From NCBI GenBank assembly GCA_031255955.1, contig JAIRRO010000128.1:1-16898 (forward strand): a stretch of 16,898 bases of DNA, written 5' to 3'. Origin of the DNA: Oscillospiraceae bacterium (lineage in GTDB: Bacteria; Bacillota; Clostridia; Oscillospirales; Oscillospiraceae). The position numbers and the translations under genes are program-made. This document shows positions 6,267 through 13,251 of this stretch, piece by piece; position 1 is the first letter of the stretch, and each line of letters opens with the position of its first letter. The notes under the pieces were generated by a model, which did not search any database, was not told where the DNA came from, and was given only the letters and a program-made list of their open reading frames with translations.

Positions 6267-6650
6267 TTAACCGCAGGCGATAGCCTCTATTTCCACAAGC
6301 GCATCCTTCGGCAGGCGCGCAACCTCCACGGCGGCGCGCGCCGGGCAGTCTGATGTAAAATGCGCGGCGTAAACCGCGTTCATCGCCGCAAAGTCGTTCA
6401 TATCCTTTAAGAAAACCGTAGTTTTTAATACATCACCCAACGTGAGACCCGCTGCTTCCAGCACGGCTTTCACGTTTTTTATTGAGCGCTCTGTCTGCTC
6501 TGAAACGCCGCCCGGCGCAAGCTCTCCCGTTGCGGGGTCTATCGGCAGCTGCCCCGATACAAATACAAATCCCCCGGCGGAAATCCCCTGCGAATACGGA
6601 CCTATCGCCGCCGGTGCGTTATTGGTTGTTATTACTTTTTTCGCTCCCAT
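6267..6650 (-). CDS. ridA: RidA family reactive intermediate/imine deaminase
   Basis: RidA hydrolyses reactive enamines and imines such as 2-aminoacrylate, released by PLP enzymes, to ketoacid and ammonia, and so protects other PLP enzymes in the cytoplasm. The 127-residue product has normal length and the family signature: Tyr19 in AIGPYSQG, FVSGQLPIDPATGEL, and CPARAAVEVARLPKDALVEIEAIA with the substrate-binding Arg105 and Glu120/Glu122 region. A ribosome binding site GAAGGGA lies 9 bases before ATG 6650. It follows hisH on the same strand after 89 bases, in the place where hisA or hisF would be expected, but has its own promoter. PLP enzymes nearby (HisC, the MalY/PatB-type protein) may be relevant, although RidA is usually a general housekeeping protein. 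Confidence 0.93.
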   Translation of the reverse strand: MGAKKVITTNNAPAAIGPYSQGISAGGFVFVSGQLPIDPATGELAPGGVSEQTERSIKNVKAVLEAAGLTLGDVLKTTVFLKDMNDFAAMNAVYAAHFTSDCPARAAVEVARLPKDALVEIEAIACG

Positions 6651-6704
6651 TGTTATCGTTCCCTTCGTTTTTATATCGTTTTTATTTTTCTGCTTATGCA
6701 GGGT

Positions 6705-6733
6705 ATATTACATCGCGGGCGGCACGTTGTCAA
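6705..6733 (-). promoter_or_regulatory. Sigma-A promoter for ridA
   Basis: On the minus strand TTGACA (6733-6728, consensus), a 17-base spacer, and TAATAT (6710-6705, four of six) lie between hisH and ridA. The predicted start is near 6698, giving a leader of about 48 bases. The heptamer GGCACGT (plus-strand reading) occurs at 6721-6727 and 6734-6740 on either side of the -35 box, a possible operator pair. No terminator was seen between the hisH stop and this promoter. Confidence 0.68.
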
Positions 6734-6739
6734 GGCACG

Positions 6740-7357
6740 TCACAGCTCGCAGAACGCTTTTAGTATGCCAAGCCCCACTTCTCCGCTCTTTTCGGGGTGA
6801 AACTGCGCGCCATAGACGTTTCCGCGGGCAACGGCGGCTGTCAGCTCCCCGCCGTATTCCGCCGTCGCTATCGTATCCTCCCGCGCGCTCGCGCCGTGAA
6901 AGGAATGTACGAAATACACGCAATCACCGGCGTTTATATACTTAAATATCGGGGTGCGGCTGCGCTCTTTCGGGAATTTCAACGCGTTCCAGCCGATATG
7001 CGGGATTTTATAGCCCTTTGGAATAACAGGCTCAATCGGCAGTACATCGCCCGGGATTAAGCCCAGCCCCTGATGCTCACCGTATTCAAAGCTGCGGTCA
7101 AACAGCAGCTGCATTCCGAGGCAGATGCCCAGCAGCGGCTTGCCCTCGCTCGCATGCGAGAGTACGACGTCTGTCATTCCGCTCTCGCGCAGCTTCCGCG
7201 CGGCGTCCCCGAACGCCCCGACGCCGGGCAATATCACTCTGTCCGCGCGGTATACCGTTTCGGCGTCCCGCGTGACGGCGGCGCGCTCTCCGATATATTC
7301 CAGCGAGCATCGCAGCGAAAACAAGTTCCCGACGCCGTAGTCGATTATGGCGGTCAA
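6740..7357 (-). CDS. hisH: Imidazole glycerol phosphate synthase, glutaminase subunit HisH
   Basis: HisH hydrolyses glutamine and passes ammonia to HisF, which makes imidazole glycerol phosphate and AICAR. The frame is open further upstream, but the start is placed at TTG 7357-7355. The product then begins at the conserved TAIIDYGVGNLFSL, and AAAGGGAG lies 9 bases ahead, inside the end of hisB. This gives 205 residues, normal for the family. The class I amidotransferase triad is visible: Cys79 in GICLGMQLLF, and His187 and Glu189 in QFHPEKSG. The hisB stop and this TTG are one base apart, implying coupled translation; a TTG start would lower expression. The partner gene hisF is not next to it, since ridA follows instead, so the complex must be completed from another locus. 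Confidence 0.94.
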   Translation of the reverse strand: MTAIIDYGVGNLFSLRCSLEYIGERAAVTRDAETVYRADRVILPGVGAFGDAARKLRESGMTDVVLSHASEGKPLLGICLGMQLLFDRSFEYGEHQGLGLIPGDVLPIEPVIPKGYKIPHIGWNALKFPKERSRTPIFKYINAGDCVYFVHSFHGASAREDTIATAEYGGELTAAVARGNVYGAQFHPEKSGEVGLGILKAFCEL

Positions 7358-7358
7358 T

Positions 7359-7946
7359 TTACAGCACTCCCTTTGTAGAGGGAATTTCCCCCGCAAGGCG
7401 CGGGTTTATCTCCACAGCCTTTGCCAGCGCGCGGGCGACAGCCTTAAAGCACGCTTCTATGATGTGGTGTACATTCATCCCGGCAAGCTTTGTGATGTGC
7501 AGCGTAATCCCCGCGCGGCGCGTAAACGCGAGAAAGAACTCGCGCACAAGCTCTGTGTCAAACTCCCCTACCTTTGGCGCGTCCAACGGCAGCGTCAGCT
7601 CCAGCCAGCCGCGTCCGGAAATATCAACCGCCGCCAGCACAAGCGCCTCATCCATCGGCAGCGTGATATCACCGTAACGCGTGATGCCCTCTCCAGTGCT
7701 TATCGCCTCCGCAAACGCCGCGCCGAGGCAAATTCCGATGTCCTCCGCGCTGTGGTGGTCGTCAACATATCTGTCACCGACGCATTTCACCGATAAATCG
7801 AACCGTCCGTGCTTTGCGAAAAGCGTCAGCATATGGTCGAGAAAGCCGATTCCAGTGTCAATTTCACCCTTCCCCGAGCCGTCAAGCGCAAGGGATAGGG
7901 TGATATCCGTCTCTGTCGTCGCGCGTTTAATTTCCGCCGTTCTCAT
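7359..7946 (-). CDS. hisB: Imidazoleglycerol-phosphate dehydratase HisB (monofunctional)
   Basis: The enzyme removes water from imidazole glycerol phosphate to give imidazole acetol phosphate, two steps before histidinol. The 195-residue product has only the dehydratase domain, without the histidinol-phosphatase part found in enterobacteria. Metal-binding motifs are intact: FLDHM (36-39), DDHHSAED with His64, His65 and Glu68, and NVHHIIE with His160, His161 and Glu164. The end IPSTKGVL is the conserved C-terminus. A ribosome binding site AAGGAG lies 9 bases before ATG 7946. It sits between hisC (19-base gap) and hisH (one base between stop and start) in one transcription unit. A separate histidinol phosphatase must exist elsewhere. 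Confidence 0.97.
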   Translation of the reverse strand: MRTAEIKRATTETDITLSLALDGSGKGEIDTGIGFLDHMLTLFAKHGRFDLSVKCVGDRYVDDHHSAEDIGICLGAAFAEAISTGEGITRYGDITLPMDEALVLAAVDISGRGWLELTLPLDAPKVGEFDTELVREFFLAFTRRAGITLHITKLAGMNVHHIIEACFKAVARALAKAVEINPRLAGEIPSTKGVL

Positions 7947-7965
7947 CGTTGTGTTCTCCTTTTGC

Positions 7966-9042
7966 TCACAAATTTTTTAAGGCGTCCGCCATAGCGTCGA
8001 TGAGCTGCTTCATCTGCTGCGGCGTACCCACCGTTATTCTCAGTCTGTCGCGTATGCGCTCACGTCCCAGCGTCCGCACCAAAACGCCGCGCTCACGCAG
8101 CATTTTTTGAAGCGTTTCTCCCGATACGCCGTCGCGGCGCGCGAAAACAAAGTTGGCTTGCGAGGGCGTTATGTCAAACCCGAGCGCTGTAAGGGCTGCT
8201 TGCGTTTGCCCGCGCGCGGCGATAATTTCATCCCAGCGCGTTTTGTAATACTTGCTCTCCCCCAGCGCCGCCGCGCCCGCCGCCAGCGTCATGGAATTGA
8301 TGTTGTACGGATTAAAGCTGTATCTCACTGTTTCAAGGTCGCGGATAAGCTCCGCGTTTCCAACAGCATAGCCCAGCCGCGCCCCCGCCAAGAAGCGGGA
8401 TTTTGAATATGTGCGCACAACAAGAAGGTTTTCATACCGCGCCGTCAGCGGAATCGCTGTTTCACCCCAAAAATCGGCGTAGGCTTCGTCGATGATGACA
8501 ACGTGGTCGGGGTTTGACGCCGCGATACTTTCGATGTCGCTCAGCGGCAGGACGATGCCCGTCGGCGCGTTCGGGTTTGCCAGCACGATGTTTTTGCCGA
8601 TGGAGATGTAATCCTCCGTGCGTATCGCGAGCGCCGCGTCCGTCGGAATTTCTGTATACGGAATATTGAACAGCGACGCGAAAACGGGATAAAACCCGTA
8701 TGTTATATCCGGAAACGCGAAGGCGGAGCCCTGCCCGCCAAAGGCGGCAAAGGCGAACGCCAGCGTCTCGTCAGAGCCGTTTCCCAAAGAGATGTTTTTT
8801 AAGGAGATGTTTTTTGATGAGATGCCGTGATACTCTCCCAAGGCGCGCCGCAGGTCGATGCCCTCGGGGTCGGAATACAGCCGCGTGGCGCGCGCGGCGT
8901 CCGCTGCGGCGTCAATTACGCTTTGCGGCGGCGGATAGGGCGCCTCGTTCGTGTTCAGCTTGATAAGCGTCTCTCCGCGCGGCTGCTCGCCGGGCGTATA
9001 CGGCGTCAGTCCGCGCCGCTCCGCGCTGAAAAATCTGCTCAC
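7966..9042 (-). CDS. hisC: Histidinol-phosphate aminotransferase HisC
   Basis: This PLP enzyme transfers the amino group of glutamate to imidazole acetol phosphate to form histidinol phosphate. The 358-residue product is a normal class I/II aminotransferase: LNTNEAPYPPP near the start, GNGSDE (88-92), NPNAPTG (157-162), IDEAYADF with the PLP aspartate, and YSKSRFLAGARLGYAVG with the PLP lysine at Lys214. The start codon is GTG 9042-9040, overlapping the hisD stop as GTGA, with AGGAGA 6 bases ahead. A 5-residue tandem duplication (KNISL KNISL, encoded by a 15-base DNA repeat) stands directly before GNGSDE. The rest of the active site looks intact, so the gene is probably functional. Confidence 0.96.
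   Translation of the reverse strand: MSRFFSAERRGLTPYTPGEQPRGETLIKLNTNEAPYPPPQSVIDAAADAARATRLYSDPEGIDLRRALGEYHGISSKNISLKNISLGNGSDETLAFAFAAFGGQGSAFAFPDITYGFYPVFASLFNIPYTEIPTDAALAIRTEDYISIGKNIVLANPNAPTGIVLPLSDIESIAASNPDHVVIIDEAYADFWGETAIPLTARYENLLVVRTYSKSRFLAGARLGYAVGNAELIRDLETVRYSFNPYNINSMTLAAGAAALGESKYYKTRWDEIIAARGQTQAALTALGFDITPSQANFVFARRDGVSGETLQKMLRERGVLVRTLGRERIRDRLRITVGTPQQMKQLIDAMADALKNL
8789..8824. repeat. 15-base tandem repeat inside hisC (about 2.4 copies)
   Basis: On the plus strand GAGATGTTTTTTAAG (8789-8803) is followed by GAGATGTTTTTTGAT (8804-8818) and GAGATG (8819-8824). Each full unit is five codons on the coding strand, so copy-number change keeps the frame. The T6 runs are also slippage-prone. 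Confidence 0.85.
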
Positions 9043-10367
9043 CGCGTTTCTCCTTTTTCGCCGCTCTGACCGTTCCCGCGCGCGGCGTCGTATTTATCCA
9101 ATCTTTTTTGAACAGAGCGCGCGTGGGCGGACAAGCCCTCTATCTCCGCGAAGGTGATAATGTCGCGTCCGACGTCCGTCAGCGCCCGCTCGCCGAAATA
9201 TGTAAACGATGAGCGTTTTGTGAAGTCGTCCACGGATAGCGGCGAGGCGAACCGCGCCATCCCCAGCGTCGGCAGCGTGTTGCTGGGACCTGCAAGATAG
9301 TCACCCAATGCCTCCGGCGTGTGTCTGCCGAGGAATACGCTTCCGGCGTTTTTTATGTCCTCCAAATAGTCAAAGGCGTTGTCCGCCAGCAGCTCCAAAT
9401 GCTCCGGGGCAATCTTGTTGGATAGCTCCACCGCCTGCGCTATTGTATCCAATATGATGATTATGCCGTTATCCTCAATAGATGCGCGCGCGGTGTCGCG
9501 CCGCGGCAGCGCTTCAAGCTGACGCTCCAGCTCAAGCGCTACTGCCGCCGCGAGCGCGCGCGAGGGTGTAATCAGCACCGCGCGGGCAAGCGCGTCATGC
9601 TCGGCTTGCGCCAGCATATCGGCAGCCGTTAGGGCAGGGTCAGAATCGGCGTCGGCGATAATTAAAACATCAGATGGTCCCGCCATCATATCTATGCCCA
9701 CCTGCCCAAACACCTGCCGCTTCGCCTCCGCGACGAAGGCGTTGCCCGCACCGACGATTTTGTCCACGCGCGGAACGGTTTTTGTGCCGTAGGCAAGCGC
9801 GGCGATGGCTTGCGCCCCGCCGAGCTTAAACACCCTGTCCACGCCGCCGAGCTTCGCCGCCGCAAGAATGTATTTGTTTTTTATCCCGCCGTCCTCTCCG
9901 GGCGGCGTCGTCATTATAAGCTCGCTTACTCCGGCAAGCTTTGCCGGAACGGCAGCCATCAGGGCGCAGGAGGGATACGCCGCCGAGCCGCCAGGCACAT
10001 ACATCGCCACGCGCTCTATCGGCGTTATCCGCTGCCCCATTACAGCGCCCGGCGTCCCGTGCGACACAAAGCCGCGGCGAATTTGGTTGCGGTGGAACGC
10101 CGCTATATTATCGCGCGCGCGCTCAAATATCCGCAGCGCCTCCGGCTCCACGGCGTTCACGGCGGCGTCCCATTCCGCGCGCGGCACCTCAAACGCCGAC
10201 AGCTCCGCGCCGTCAAATTTGCGGCTGTATTCCACAAGCGCATCGTCACCGCGATTGCGCACGTCCTCTAATATCGCGGCTACAGCGTCGGACACGTCAG
10301 AGCGCGACACGCTGCGCGGACGAATGTCCTCCGCCGTCAAAGCCTTATATTCTACGGTTCTTATCAT
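9039..10367 (-). CDS. hisD: Histidinol dehydrogenase HisD
   Basis: HisD catalyses the last two steps of the pathway, oxidising histidinol through histidinal to histidine with two NAD+ and a zinc ion. The 442-residue product has the usual length. Zinc and catalytic residues sit at the expected spacing: Gln254 and His257 in MLAQAEHDAL, Glu322-His323 in IAPEHLELL, Asp356 in ALGDYLAGPSN, and His415 in GLSAHARS. The NAD-binding stretch VAMYVPGGSAAYPS (120-133) and GPSDVLIIAD (230-239) are present. It follows hisZG after 23 bases and overlaps hisC by GTGA. The ribosome binding site ahead of ATG 10367 is weak, so translation may depend on coupling. The C-terminal 20 residues are charged and less conserved. 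Confidence 0.97.
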   Translation of the reverse strand: MIRTVEYKALTAEDIRPRSVSRSDVSDAVAAILEDVRNRGDDALVEYSRKFDGAELSAFEVPRAEWDAAVNAVEPEALRIFERARDNIAAFHRNQIRRGFVSHGTPGAVMGQRITPIERVAMYVPGGSAAYPSCALMAAVPAKLAGVSELIMTTPPGEDGGIKNKYILAAAKLGGVDRVFKLGGAQAIAALAYGTKTVPRVDKIVGAGNAFVAEAKRQVFGQVGIDMMAGPSDVLIIADADSDPALTAADMLAQAEHDALARAVLITPSRALAAAVALELERQLEALPRRDTARASIEDNGIIIILDTIAQAVELSNKIAPEHLELLADNAFDYLEDIKNAGSVFLGRHTPEALGDYLAGPSNTLPTLGMARFASPLSVDDFTKRSSFTYFGERALTDVGRDIITFAEIEGLSAHARSVQKRLDKYDAARGNGQSGEKGETR

Positions 10368-10390
10368 TACCGAATCCCGCGCCTTTCGTA

Positions 10391-11998
10391 TCAGTTGTTG
10401 ATGATTTCAGATATTTTTTCCGCCAGCCGCGCCGCGGCATTATGCTTGAACTTATACCCCGTCTTGTTCGCTATCAGGCGCGCGGAGACGTGGCAGACCT
10501 CTTCCTTTTCCACAAGTCCGTTCTCGCGCAGCGTCGCGCCGGTGGATACAATGTCCACGATGACGTCACTCAGTCCGAGCAGCGGGGCAAGCTCCACCGA
10601 GCCGTGCAGCTCTATAATATCAATCTCGCGGTTTTGCGAGTCGTAATAATCCCGCGCGACATTCACGAACTTGGTGGCGACGCGCAGCGCCCCGCCGCGT
10701 GTGTCGTTAAATTCCTCCCGCGCGGCGACAACAAGGCGGCATAGCCCGGCTTTCAGGTCAGCCAGCTCATACACCGCCGGGAACTGCTCCGCTAAAACAT
10801 CGCTGCCGACAACGCCGAGGTCGGCAGCGCCGCGCTCCACATAAATCGCCACATCGGACGGCTTCACCCAAAAATACCTCACGCCCGCCGCCGCGTTTTC
10901 AAACACCAGCTTGCGAGTATCGCTAAGCACATCCTCGCAGCCGTATCCGGCTTTCTCAAACAGCCCGTAAACCGTTTCGCCCAGCCTGCCCTTCGGCAGC
11001 GCGATATTCAACATACCGTCCGGCACCCCGCGCGATACCGGCTCCCCGCGCTCCAGCAGGTCGGCGTACACGGCGAAGCCGACGGCGCCCTGCCGCCGCC
11101 CGAATTTTTTCATCAGCCCGTCATATCTGCCGCCGGACAGCACCGCCTCGGGTATGCCCTCGATATAGCCCTGAAACATAATTCCGTCGTAATAACCCAA
11201 ATCGCTGACCACCGAGAAATCGATTCTGATATCGGCGTCGGGGCATAACCTGCGCAGCTCACGCGTGACCTCGTCCAGCTCGCGCGCGGCGGCGGCTGTG
11301 CGCTCATCATGGGCAAGCGACGCGAGCTTTTTAAGAGAAGCCTCGGGCGCACCGTCGAGAGAGATTATTTCAGACAGCGCGCGCTCTGCCTCCGCGCCGT
11401 ATCGCGCGGCAAGGCGCGACACCTCCGGCACATTCTTTTCACCGACGCGCCGCAGCAGCTCCGCGCGCGCCGACGGCGGCAGCCCCAAGCCGTCAAGCAG
11501 CCCGCCGAGAAAGCCCATATGCGAAACATCTATGCATTGGCTTTGGCATTGGCTTTGGCTTTGGCGCACCTCCCCGCCGCGCTCCGTCAGCACGTCAAGG
11601 CTTTTCACCGCCAGCGCGATAACCTCACTCATCTCGCGGACGCCAATATCGCCGATACATTCAACGCCCGCTTGGGCGCGCTCGCGCAGCTCCCCCTCTG
11701 ATCCCGCGCGTCTGTAGACATTTTCGTTGTAATACAGCCGCGTAACGCCGCCTGCCGCGCTTTTTGTGTTCTTTACTATCGAAAGCGTGACGTCCGGGCG
11801 CATTGCCATCAGCCTGCCCCCCGGATTTGTAAACGTGATTATATCGTCCGAGCCGAGAAAGGCTTTGTTGGCGGCGTACAGCTCATATTCTTCAAAATTG
11901 TTCATCTCATAGCGCTCATAGCCGTTCCCGCTGAACAGCTCGCGCAGACGCAGCACGGCAATTTCGCTTTTTTTAAGTATGTCGTCGGAAAAATTCAT
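10391..11998 (-). CDS. hisZ-hisG: HisZ-HisG fusion: ATP phosphoribosyltransferase regulatory and catalytic parts in one chain
   Basis: One open frame of 535 residues joins two proteins that are normally separate. Residues 1-316 are HisZ, a histidyl-tRNA synthetase paralogue that regulates HisG and lacks aminoacylation: MRPDVTLSIVK (66-76), RLYYNENVYRR (87-97), the histidine-pocket strand VVSDLGYYDGIMFQGYI (263-279) and SGGRYDGLMKKFG (288-300). Residues 329-535 are short-form HisG, which starts histidine synthesis by joining ATP to PRPP: LNIALPKGRLG (330-340), GVVGSDVL (395-402) and the PRPP loop VDIVSTGATL (481-490). The linker is only about 12 residues. Short-form HisG needs HisZ in a hetero-octamer, so fusion would fix a 1:1 ratio. 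GAGGAG lies 5 bases before ATG 11998. A possible internal start for HisG alone is ATG 11014 with GGGGTG 9 bases ahead. HisZ residues 146-155 are a Gln-Ser/Cys repeat. First gene of the his part; follows the ADH gene by 37 bases. Confidence 0.93.
   Translation of the reverse strand: MNFSDDILKKSEIAVLRLRELFSGNGYERYEMNNFEEYELYAANKAFLGSDDIITFTNPGGRLMAMRPDVTLSIVKNTKSAAGGVTRLYYNENVYRRAGSEGELRERAQAGVECIGDIGVREMSEVIALAVKSLDVLTERGGEVRQSQSQCQSQCIDVSHMGFLGGLLDGLGLPPSARAELLRRVGEKNVPEVSRLAARYGAEAERALSEIISLDGAPEASLKKLASLAHDERTAAAARELDEVTRELRRLCPDADIRIDFSVVSDLGYYDGIMFQGYIEGIPEAVLSGGRYDGLMKKFGRRQGAVGFAVYADLLERGEPVSRGVPDGMLNIALPKGRLGETVYGLFEKAGYGCEDVLSDTRKLVFENAAAGVRYFWVKPSDVAIYVERGAADLGVVGSDVLAEQFPAVYELADLKAGLCRLVVAAREEFNDTRGGALRVATKFVNVARDYYDSQNREIDIIELHGSVELAPLLGLSDVIVDIVSTGATLRENGLVEKEEVCHVSARLIANKTGYKFKHNAAARLAEKISEIINN
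11536..11565. repeat. Hexanucleotide repeat (A/T)TTGGC x5 inside hisZ
   Basis: On the plus strand five consecutive units (ATTGGC, TTTGGC, ATTGGC, TTTGGC, TTTGGC) encode the Gln-Ser-Gln-Ser-Gln-Cys-Gln-Ser-Gln-Cys stretch (HisZ residues 146-155). It lies just before the conserved DVSHMGFLGGLLDGLGL region. Gain or loss of a unit changes two residues but not the frame. Confidence 0.88.
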
Positions 11999-12008
11999 TT
12001 TTGCTCCT

Positions 12009-12042
12009 CAAGCTAATTTCAGGCTAATTTTCAAGTTAATTT
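12009..12042. repeat. Three copies of an 11-base repeat CA(A/G)G(C/T)TAATTT between the ADH gene and hisZG
   Basis: Plus-strand copies lie at 12009-12019 (CAAGCTAATTT), 12020-12030 (CAGGCTAATTT) and 12032-12042 (CAAGTTAATTT). The third runs through the ADH stop codon (12036-12038). Read on the coding strand, the last codons of the ADH gene (GAA AAT plus stop) appear to be repeated downstream, as if the gene's tail had been duplicated. Confidence 0.7.
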
Positions 12043-13217
12043 TCATTATATGCCCGCGTTATTATGTCCGCGATAAGGGCGCGCGTTACGGGCAGGGGCG
12101 AGGTGACTATGCCGTTTTTCGCCGCCATTTCGCATTGCATCACAACCTCGTCCGGCACGGCGTCTAAAAGCTCGCCCAGTCCCAAGCCCAGCTTAGGCAG
12201 CGTCGGCAGCGATATTTCCGTCATCAGCCCACGCGCGGCGTCCCGCGCCGCCGCGCCGATATCAGCAGCGGACGCGTCCGGCGGCAGCTGTGCGCCGAAG
12301 CACTCCGCGAAGTATCGAACCTCCGCTGTTTTCACGGGCGCTGTGACCTCTAACACCTGCGGCAAACACGCGGCGCAGCCGTTGCCGTGCGGAACGTGAA
12401 ATTTTGCCCCCAAGCTGCGCCCGATATCGTGCGACAGATGGCACAGCGCGCCGGACATCGAAATGCCGCCCAGCGTGGAAGCCTTCATCATACCCTCGCG
12501 CGCTGCCCTGTCGTCCCCGTTCCGAACGGCGCGGGCAAGATGACGGGCGACGAGCGCTATGCCCTCTCGCCCTGTTATGGCTGATATGGCGTTGGCGCGC
12601 GCGGAGGTGAGCGACTCAACGCAGTGGCACAGCGCATCCATACCGGTGGCTGCCGTCACGGCGGGCGGCAATCCCATTGTCAGCTCGGGGTCAACAATTC
12701 CAAGCGTGACAGAGCAGCCGACGCCCGCGATGTTTGTTTTTATACCGCGCTCGGTATCTGTTATCACCCCGCCGGGCGTACATTCGCTGCCTGTTCCGGC
12801 TGTGGTGGGTATGACAATCAACGGCACAGAGGGCTGTGTGACAACGCCCTCGCGCCCGTAATAGCGCTTTAACGGAGGGGGATTTGCGATAAGCAGCTTC
12901 GCGCCCTTCGCTGTGTCAAGGCTGGAGCCTCCGCCGACGCCGACGACGCAGTCCGCGCCTTCGGAAACGGCAAGCGCCCCGGCTGCCTCCACCGACCAAT
13001 CCGGCGGGTCAGCCTGCACATCGCCGAACGGCACGGCTTTAATACCCGCGTCCTCTATTATTTTAATGATTTTGCCGGATATTCCCGCGGCGGCAACGCC
13101 CTTGTCAAAAACGACAAGCGCCTTCTTGCACCCAAGGCGGCGAAGCTCCGCGCCCGTTTGCTCCGCTGCTCCAAAGCCGAAAAGTATGGGGTTCGGCGCT
13201 GACCAGATTGACGGCAT
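12036..13217 (-). CDS. Iron-containing alcohol dehydrogenase (group III)
   Basis: These NAD(P)-dependent enzymes interconvert alcohols and aldehydes or related hydroxy acids. The 393-residue product has the family's glycine-rich nucleotide loop VGVGGGSSLDTAK (92-104), PTTAGTGSECTPGGVIT (137-153) and all four iron ligands at canonical positions: Asp194 and His198 in TGMDALCHCVES, His263 in CHLSHDIG, and His277 in FHVPHGNGCA. Length is normal. The substrate cannot be read from sequence; the two aldehyde dehydrogenases upstream suggest a shared aldehyde intermediate that this enzyme could reduce or form. A ribosome binding site AAAGGGTT lies 7 bases before ATG 13217. It follows the ALDH gene by 34 bases and precedes hisZG by 37 bases, so it probably shares a transcript with both. 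The cytoplasm is the expected location. Confidence 0.93.
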   Translation of the reverse strand: MPSIWSAPNPILFGFGAAEQTGAELRRLGCKKALVVFDKGVAAAGISGKIIKIIEDAGIKAVPFGDVQADPPDWSVEAAGALAVSEGADCVVGVGGGSSLDTAKGAKLLIANPPPLKRYYGREGVVTQPSVPLIVIPTTAGTGSECTPGGVITDTERGIKTNIAGVGCSVTLGIVDPELTMGLPPAVTAATGMDALCHCVESLTSARANAISAITGREGIALVARHLARAVRNGDDRAAREGMMKASTLGGISMSGALCHLSHDIGRSLGAKFHVPHGNGCAACLPQVLEVTAPVKTAEVRYFAECFGAQLPPDASAADIGAAARDAARGLMTEISLPTLPKLGLGLGELLDAVPDEVVMQCEMAAKNGIVTSPLPVTRALIADIITRAYNEN

Positions 13218-13251
13218 AATAACAACCCTTTCCCGAATCGCGTTTTATCGG

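Noticed and set aside
6442..6945. Plus-strand open frame antisense to ridA and hisH
   Set aside because: It runs across two well-supported genes and the ridA promoter, and its translation has no family features.
9805..10744. Several plus-strand open frames antisense to hisD and hisZG
   Set aside because: GC-rich coding DNA often leaves the antisense frames open; the minus-strand products are unmistakable histidine enzymes.
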